The notes beneath the pieces are model-generated. The model was given only the letters and a program-made list of their open reading frames with translations, made no database searches and was not told the DNA's origin. Shown here one piece after another: positions 5,513 to 8,626 of a stretch of 8,626 nucleotides of DNA (position 1 is the first letter of the stretch; each line of letters begins with the position of its first letter). The DNA is from Deltaproteobacteria bacterium (GTDB taxonomy: Bacteria; Desulfobacterota; Desulfuromonadia; Geobacterales; DSM-12255). The DNA lies in contig JAGFXN010000051.1 of NCBI GenBank assembly GCA_017861215.1, forward strand, positions 1 through 8,626. Reading direction: 5' to 3'. The position numbers and the translations under genes were made by a program.

Positions 5513-6541
5513 ATGGAAAAAATTGACATTAAAAACTTCAATATGCGTGAACTTGAGGCGTTCCTTTCCGGACAAGGGAAGGAGCGTTTTCGTGCCACCC
5601 AGATTTTCAAGTGGATCTATCAGCTGGGGGCGCTTTCTTTCGCCGAGATGACCAACCTTTCCAAGGATCTGCGCGCCGAACTTGAAAAGACGGCAGTGAT
5701 AAGCACCCTCCTCCCGACCGCGGTCGAAGAGGGGCGTGACGGTACCAGGAAATATCTGTTCACCCTTGATGACGGGGAGGCGGTGGAGTCGGTTCTTATC
5801 CCTGATGAGGGGCGCAATACCCTCTGTATTTCCACGCAGGTAGGGTGTGCCATGGCGTGCGAGTTCTGCCTGACCGGCACATTTCGCCTCAAACGGAATC
5901 TGACTACCGCCGAAATCATCAACCAGGTCTGTGCCATCAAGCGTGATGCGGAGGTGCGCAATGTTGTCTTCATGGGGATGGGCGAGCCGCTGCAAAATCT
6001 CGACAATCTGGTTCGCTCCATAGAGATCATGCTGGACGGCAACGGCCTGCAGCTCTCCAACCGGCGGATCACGGTCTCGACCTGCGGCCTGGTGCCGCAG
6101 ATGGCGGAGCTTGGCAGGCGGGTTACCGTCAATCTGGCGGTATCGCTGAATGCCACAACTGATGAGCTGCGCGACCGGATCATGCCGGTCAACCGCAAAT
6201 ACCCGCTGCGTGAACTGTTGCTGGCCTGTCGCGAGTTCCCGCTGCCTTCACGCCGCAAGATCACCATCGAGTATGTCCTGATCGGCGGGGTGAACGATTC
6301 GCTTGAGGATGCCAGAAGGCTGCTCAGGCTGACCAGTGATATTCCGAACAAGGTGAACCTGATTCCGTTCAACGAGCATGAGGGGTGCGGTTTCAAGGCG
6401 CCGACCAGGGCTGCGGTCGACGCTTTTCACAAGTATCTTATTGACCGGCATGTAACGGTTATTACCAGGGACAGCAGGGGAGGGGACATCTCCGCTGCCT
6501 GCGGACAGCTTAAAGGGCGGCTGGAGAAAATAGCCGGCTGA
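5513..6541 (+). CDS. rlmN: Dual-specificity 23S rRNA / tRNA adenine-C2 methyltransferase RlmN
   Basis: The 342-residue radical-SAM enzyme methylates C2 of A2503 in 23S rRNA and A37 in some tRNAs, using two SAM per turnover. The CxxxCxxC cluster motif is CAMACEFC with Cys112, Cys116 and Cys119; the GMGEPL motif (155-160) and the C-terminal methyl-carrier Cys330 in GGDISAACGQL are all in place, so the enzyme should be active. The start is the ATG at 5513 because AGGAG (5504-5508) precedes it and residue 1 aligns with the family; the frame is open 18 codons further up, but that stretch contains the promoter. mtnP begins 38 bases after the stop, in the same direction, and the pilF-rodZ unit is transcribed away from it on the other strand. 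The Cys330 motif argues for RlmN; the Cfr resistance enzyme shares the chemistry but targets C8. Confidence 0.96.
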   Translation: MEKIDIKNFNMRELEAFLSGQGKERFRATQIFKWIYQLGALSFAEMTNLSKDLRAELEKTAVISTLLPTAVEEGRDGTRKYLFTLDDGEAVESVLIPDEGRNTLCISTQVGCAMACEFCLTGTFRLKRNLTTAEIINQVCAIKRDAEVRNVVFMGMGEPLQNLDNLVRSIEIMLDGNGLQLSNRRITVSTCGLVPQMAELGRRVTVNLAVSLNATTDELRDRIMPVNRKYPLRELLLACREFPLPSRRKITIEYVLIGGVNDSLEDARRLLRLTSDIPNKVNLIPFNEHEGCGFKAPTRAAVDAFHKYLIDRHVTVITRDSRGGDISAACGQLKGRLEKIAG

Positions 6542-6579
6542 CAATTCAAATTCACAACAGTGGCAGACAAGGAGACGGC

Positions 6580-7443
6580 ATGGCAGAACAGATTATCGGC
6601 GTTATCGGCGGCAGCGGTCTTTATGAAATGGAAGGACTGGAGGATGTGCAGCATGTCAGCGTGGAAACCCCCTTCGGCGAGCCCTCCGACGAGTTCGTCA
6701 CCGGCGTGCTGAACGGCATCAGAATGGTTTTTCTCCCCCGCCACGGCCGTGGGCATCGTCTGCTCCCTTCCGAGGTTAACTACCGGGCCAATGTTTACGG
6801 CATGAAGAAGCTGGGCGTCGAGCGGATCATCTCCGTCTCCGCTGTCGGTAGCCTCAAGGAGGAGATCGTCCCCGGTCACATCATCATTCCGGATCACTTC
6901 ATCGACCGCACCAAGGGGGTCAGGAAAGACACCTTTTTCGGCAATGGCATAGTTGCCCATGTCGGCTTTGCCGACCCGGTATGCCACGAACTTTCCGCCG
7001 TGCTCTTCGATGCCGCCCAGGCTGCCGGTGCCACTGTTCATAAGGGGGGGACCTACATCTGTATGGAGGGGCCTGCTTTTTCCACCCGTGCCGAATCTTT
7101 CATGTACCGTAATCTTGATGCAGCGGTTATCGGCATGACCAATCTGACCGAGGCCAAGCTTGCCAGGGAGGCGGAGATCTGTTACGGCGTCATCGCCCTT
7201 TCCACCGACTATGACTGCTGGCATCCATCCCACGACGATGTCACTGTCGAGGCAATCGTCAGGATTATCCACCAGAACGTGGCCATGGCAAAGAACATCA
7301 TCAGTCATGCCGTGGCGCAAATAGCCGCTGAACGGAGCTGCCCCTGCGCAACTGCCATGCAGCATGCCGTGATAACCGACCGGAAGGTGATTCCGGAGAA
7401 GGTAAGGAGGGATTTGGAGATCCTGGTCGGCAAGTACTTGTAG
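6580..7443 (+). CDS. mtnP: S-methyl-5'-thioadenosine phosphorylase (MTAP/MtnP)
   Basis: The 287-residue enzyme of the PNP/MTAP family splits methylthioadenosine with phosphate to adenine and 5-methylthioribose-1-phosphate, the first step of methionine salvage in this branch. Visible motifs: GGSGLYE (10-16) at the phosphate site, RHGRGH (54-59), MEGPAFSTRAES (162-173), GMTN (185-188), and TDYDCW (209-214). Asp210 and Asp212 in the last motif are the acidic pair that selects adenine; 6-oxopurine enzymes carry Asn there, so MTA is favoured over inosine-type substrates. The start is supported by AAGGAG seven bases upstream. It is the second gene of the rlmN operon, with no promoter or terminator in the 38-base gap. 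Because MTAP enzymes can also cleave 5'-deoxyadenosine, the by-product of radical-SAM enzymes such as RlmN, a salvage link is possible (inference). A run of seven G residues occurs at 7044-7050. Confidence 0.95.
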   Translation: MAEQIIGVIGGSGLYEMEGLEDVQHVSVETPFGEPSDEFVTGVLNGIRMVFLPRHGRGHRLLPSEVNYRANVYGMKKLGVERIISVSAVGSLKEEIVPGHIIIPDHFIDRTKGVRKDTFFGNGIVAHVGFADPVCHELSAVLFDAAQAAGATVHKGGTYICMEGPAFSTRAESFMYRNLDAAVIGMTNLTEAKLAREAEICYGVIALSTDYDCWHPSHDDVTVEAIVRIIHQNVAMAKNIISHAVAQIAAERSCPCATAMQHAVITDRKVIPEKVRRDLEILVGKYL

Positions 7444-7480
7444 AGAATCCTCTCATCGTGCGAAAAGCAGGCGTGCTATT

Positions 7481-7987
7481 ATGGAACGGAAAGTCATCAG
7501 AAAACAGCATAACTCCAGGATGTGTTTTGTCTGCGGACTGAAGAATGCAGCGGGTTTGCAGGCATCTTTCTTTGAGATGGAGGATGGCTGTCTTGTCTGT
7601 CTGTTCACGCCGCAGGCGGAGCATCAGAGCTACCCGGGCAGACTTCATGGCGGCATCGCCTCAACCATTCTCGATGAGACGATCGGCAGGGCGATCATGA
7701 TCAACAGTGGCGGTGACGTCTGGGGGGTAACGCTGGAGCTGACGGTGGAGTATAAAAAGCCGGTGCCGCTCGGGGTCGAGCTGAAGGTCATCGGCCGGAT
7801 TACCGGGGAGAGCAGCCGCATGTTCTCCGGCAGCGGCGAGATCCTGCTGCCGGATGGCGAGATTGCCGTCCTTGCCCGCGGCCGGTATATGAAAGTGCCC
7901 ATTGAAAAAATCGGTGATTTTGATGAAGCCGGGTTTGAATGGGCGGTGCTGCCTGCCGAGGGCGATCCGGAAAGTTTCACCTTCTGA
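7481..7987 (+). CDS. PaaI-family hotdog-fold thioesterase
   Basis: The 168-residue protein has one hotdog domain with the PaaI/4HBT signature LHGGIASTILDETIGRA (55-71), in which HGG and Asp65/Glu66 mark the active-site turn and helix. The N-terminus MCFVCGLKNAAGL (14-26) is the CxxCG-x-x-N-x-x-G-L motif common in this subgroup. Such enzymes hydrolyse acyl-CoA thioesters in the cytoplasm; the substrate cannot be read from sequence. It follows mtnP by 37 bases on the same strand without an obvious promoter, so it is probably the third gene of the rlmN operon. No strong ribosome site is visible (AGCAGG about 10 bases upstream). No metabolic link to the first two genes is evident. A 6-bp stem begins at the stop codon (7986-8001) but lacks a T-tract, so no certain terminator was found for this operon. 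Confidence 0.88.
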   Translation: MERKVIRKQHNSRMCFVCGLKNAAGLQASFFEMEDGCLVCLFTPQAEHQSYPGRLHGGIASTILDETIGRAIMINSGGDVWGVTLELTVEYKKPVPLGVELKVIGRITGESSRMFSGSGEILLPDGEIAVLARGRYMKVPIEKIGDFDEAGFEWAVLPAEGDPESFTF

Positions 7988-8022
7988 ACACAAGGGTGTT
8001 CCAGTTTCAAAGCAGGGATGAA

Positions 8023-8109
8023 ATCAGGGCGGCGAGGCATGAGGCGACGCAGCGTACTTCATGGTGAGTTGCGGCGCCGAAGCCGAGCCAGCGAAGATAG
8101 CGCCTTGAT
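8023..8109. repeat. Imperfect palindromic intergenic element, candidate dispersed repeat
   Basis: The outer arms ATCAGGGCG (8023-8031) and CGCCTTGAT (8101-8109) pair over nine positions with one G-T wobble. An inner stem joins GGCGACGCAGC (8043-8053) to GTTGCGGCGCC (8068-8078) with one mismatch and one wobble. Between them GAGGC and GAGCC stretches pair partly. A GC-rich, multi-part palindrome in a gap between convergent genes is typical of REP-like or other dispersed palindromic elements. That other copies exist in this genome is inference. Confidence 0.5.
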
Positions 8110-8250
8110 CCGGAATTATTAGCGTCAATTACCCGTCAAGATTATCCCGACTAAAGTACGCTTCCTATTATGGGGACGCACAGTGACTGCATAGGCATAG
8201 AGTGAATGGAAGTACAAGTAGTCAGGGCCTAGCCGACAGACAACCACCTG

Positions 8251-8288
8251 AAAAACAAACGGCCACTTACCTCGGTAAGCGACCGTTT
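8251..8288 (-). terminator. Rho-independent terminator of the Met-rich gene
   Basis: Arms 8257-8271 and 8274-8288 give a 15-position stem. On the plus strand two positions are C-A and A-C mismatches; on the minus strand the same positions become G-U and U-G wobbles, so the stem is fully paired only in minus-strand RNA. There it is followed by a T-rich tract (TTTGTTTTTC, through 8251). Both facts assign it to the gene ending at 8337, whose stop codon lies 48 bases upstream. Confidence 0.8.
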
Positions 8289-8336
8289 ATGTCTGATCAA
8301 TCAAGGGTTGCAACCACGAAGATTGCCTCTGCTTCT

Positions 8337-8626
8337 CTACATCATGCCACCGGTCGATGTTCCCATCCCAACCCCGGTGGAAGTCGGGGTTGTTGTCCCC
8401 CCCATCGTCCCGCCGGTAGTTCCCCACATCATACCTCCCTGAAAGGCAGTTGACGTGTTTTGGGGTGGTTGCCCCGGAGTAATGTTGGGAAGATTTGTCA
8501 TCATGGTGCCCATCAAGTTTGTCATTGCAGTTTGGGTAGTAGGTCCAGTCCCCATGATAGAGGGAATGTTGCTGTAGATAGCGCCCATCATGCCACGGTA
8601 ACGATTGACATCAACGGTGGTGGTTG
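8337..8626 (-). CDS. Met/Gly/Thr-rich protein of unknown function (C-terminal part, runs off right edge)
   Basis: The frame is open from the right window edge to a TAG at 8337, giving 95 visible residues; the ATG at 8591 is unlikely to be the start because the frame continues upstream (TTTVDVNRYRG). I do not recognise the family. Thirteen of the 95 residues are Met, several as pairs (MM at the internal Met, GTMM, GGMMWG, and GGMM at the extreme C-terminus). The second half is low-complexity Gly, Thr, Ser and Met with almost no charged residues. No Cys and no transmembrane segment is visible in this part. Such a tail suggests a flexible, possibly exported or surface-exposed protein, and Met clusters could bind copper or silver, but neither is shown. 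A well-formed terminator just downstream supports it as an expressed gene. The alternative, an out-of-frame shadow, is unlikely because nothing else is coded here. Confidence 0.65.
   Translation of the reverse strand, partial: TTTVDVNRYRGMMGAIYSNIPSIMGTGPTTQTAMTNLMGTMMTNLPNITPGQPPQNTSTAFQGGMMWGTTGGTMGGTTTPTSTGVGMGTSTGGMM

Larger units (their letters stand above)
7988..8336. other. Intergenic region between convergent genes; no gene found
   Basis: This 349-base stretch separates the thioesterase gene (plus strand) from the Met-rich gene (minus strand). It contains an imperfect palindrome (8023-8109), a pair of 9-bp inverted arms AGCGTACTT / AAGTACGCT (8051-8059 and 8154-8162), an 11-base spaced repeat of CGTCAA (8123 and 8134), a tandem GCATAG (8189-8200), and a minus-strand terminator (8251-8288). 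None of the short open frames has a ribosome site or recognisable protein sequence. Confidence 0.6.

Noticed and set aside
5620..6396. 258-codon open frame on the minus strand opposite rlmN
   Set aside because: The translation is Ser/Arg/Thr-rich and motif-free, as expected from the reverse of a conserved gene; rlmN is certain on the other strand.
6427..7365. 312-codon open frame on the minus strand opposite rlmN's end and mtnP
   Set aside because: It lies wholly antisense to mtnP and the rlmN C-terminus, whose catalytic motifs are complete; the antisense translation shows no recognisable motif and has no ribosome site. It is a by-product of GC-rich codon use.
7986..8001. GAACAC/GTGTTC stem right at the thioesterase stop codon as a terminator
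   Set aside because: The stem is only six base pairs, overlaps the stop codon, and is followed by CAGTTTC rather than a T-tract.
8110..8250. Possible transposase or attachment-site remnant in the right-hand gap
   Set aside because: Short frames here show no recognisable transposase residues, and there is no pair of terminal repeats or target duplication; the direct repeats seen are only six bases long.

Overview
The window reads as chromosomal DNA from a Geobacter-like bacterium (Desulfuromonadales/Geobacterales, Desulfobacterota). This is inferred from the style of the encoded proteins, the density of receiver-domain signalling proteins, and the combination of an MtnP-type phosphorylase, a six-TPR pilus-type lipoprotein and a RodZ-like protein. 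No species can be fixed from the sequence alone.

Layout. Positions 1-5335 are coded entirely on the minus strand. In order of transcription (right to left) they hold: a six-TPR lipoprotein of the PilF/PilW/Tgl type, a RodZ-like membrane HTH protein joined to it by an ATGA overlap, a broken fragment of a GAF-domain gene, then a promoter that starts a signalling cluster. That cluster is a stand-alone receiver protein, a universal stress protein (ATGA overlap), a hybrid receiver/histidine kinase, a second stand-alone receiver protein, and the first 216 codons of a COG2509-type FAD-dependent dehydrogenase that runs off the left edge. Positions 5513-7987 are on the plus strand and look like one operon: rlmN, mtnP and a PaaI-type hotdog thioesterase. 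Positions 8337-8626 hold the 3' end of a minus-strand gene for a Met/Gly/Thr-rich protein of unknown function that runs off the right edge.

How the parts fit. The three receiver domains have no DNA-binding or enzymatic output domain in this window, so the cluster looks like a phosphorelay or protein-interaction switch, with the stress protein co-transcribed. rlmN, pilF and rodZ are neighbours in many gammaproteobacteria (there all on one strand). Here rlmN is turned around and shares a divergent control region with pilF-rodZ. In the plus-strand operon a radical-SAM enzyme that releases 5'-deoxyadenosine lies directly upstream of a 5'-deoxy-5'-methylthioadenosine phosphorylase, a possible by-product salvage pairing.

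Non-coding signals. A 12-bp perfect hairpin with a T-tract sits 12 nt upstream of the kinase start codon. A 10-bp inverted repeat flanks the promoter and start codon of the first receiver gene. A minus-strand terminator ends the Met-rich gene, and a roughly 90-bp imperfect palindrome lies between the convergent genes at the right end. I found no tRNA, rRNA, CRISPR array or intact mobile element, and no clear evidence of a wholly new system. The most useful leads are the hairpin against the kinase start, the GAF-gene relic, and the uncharacterised Met-rich protein.
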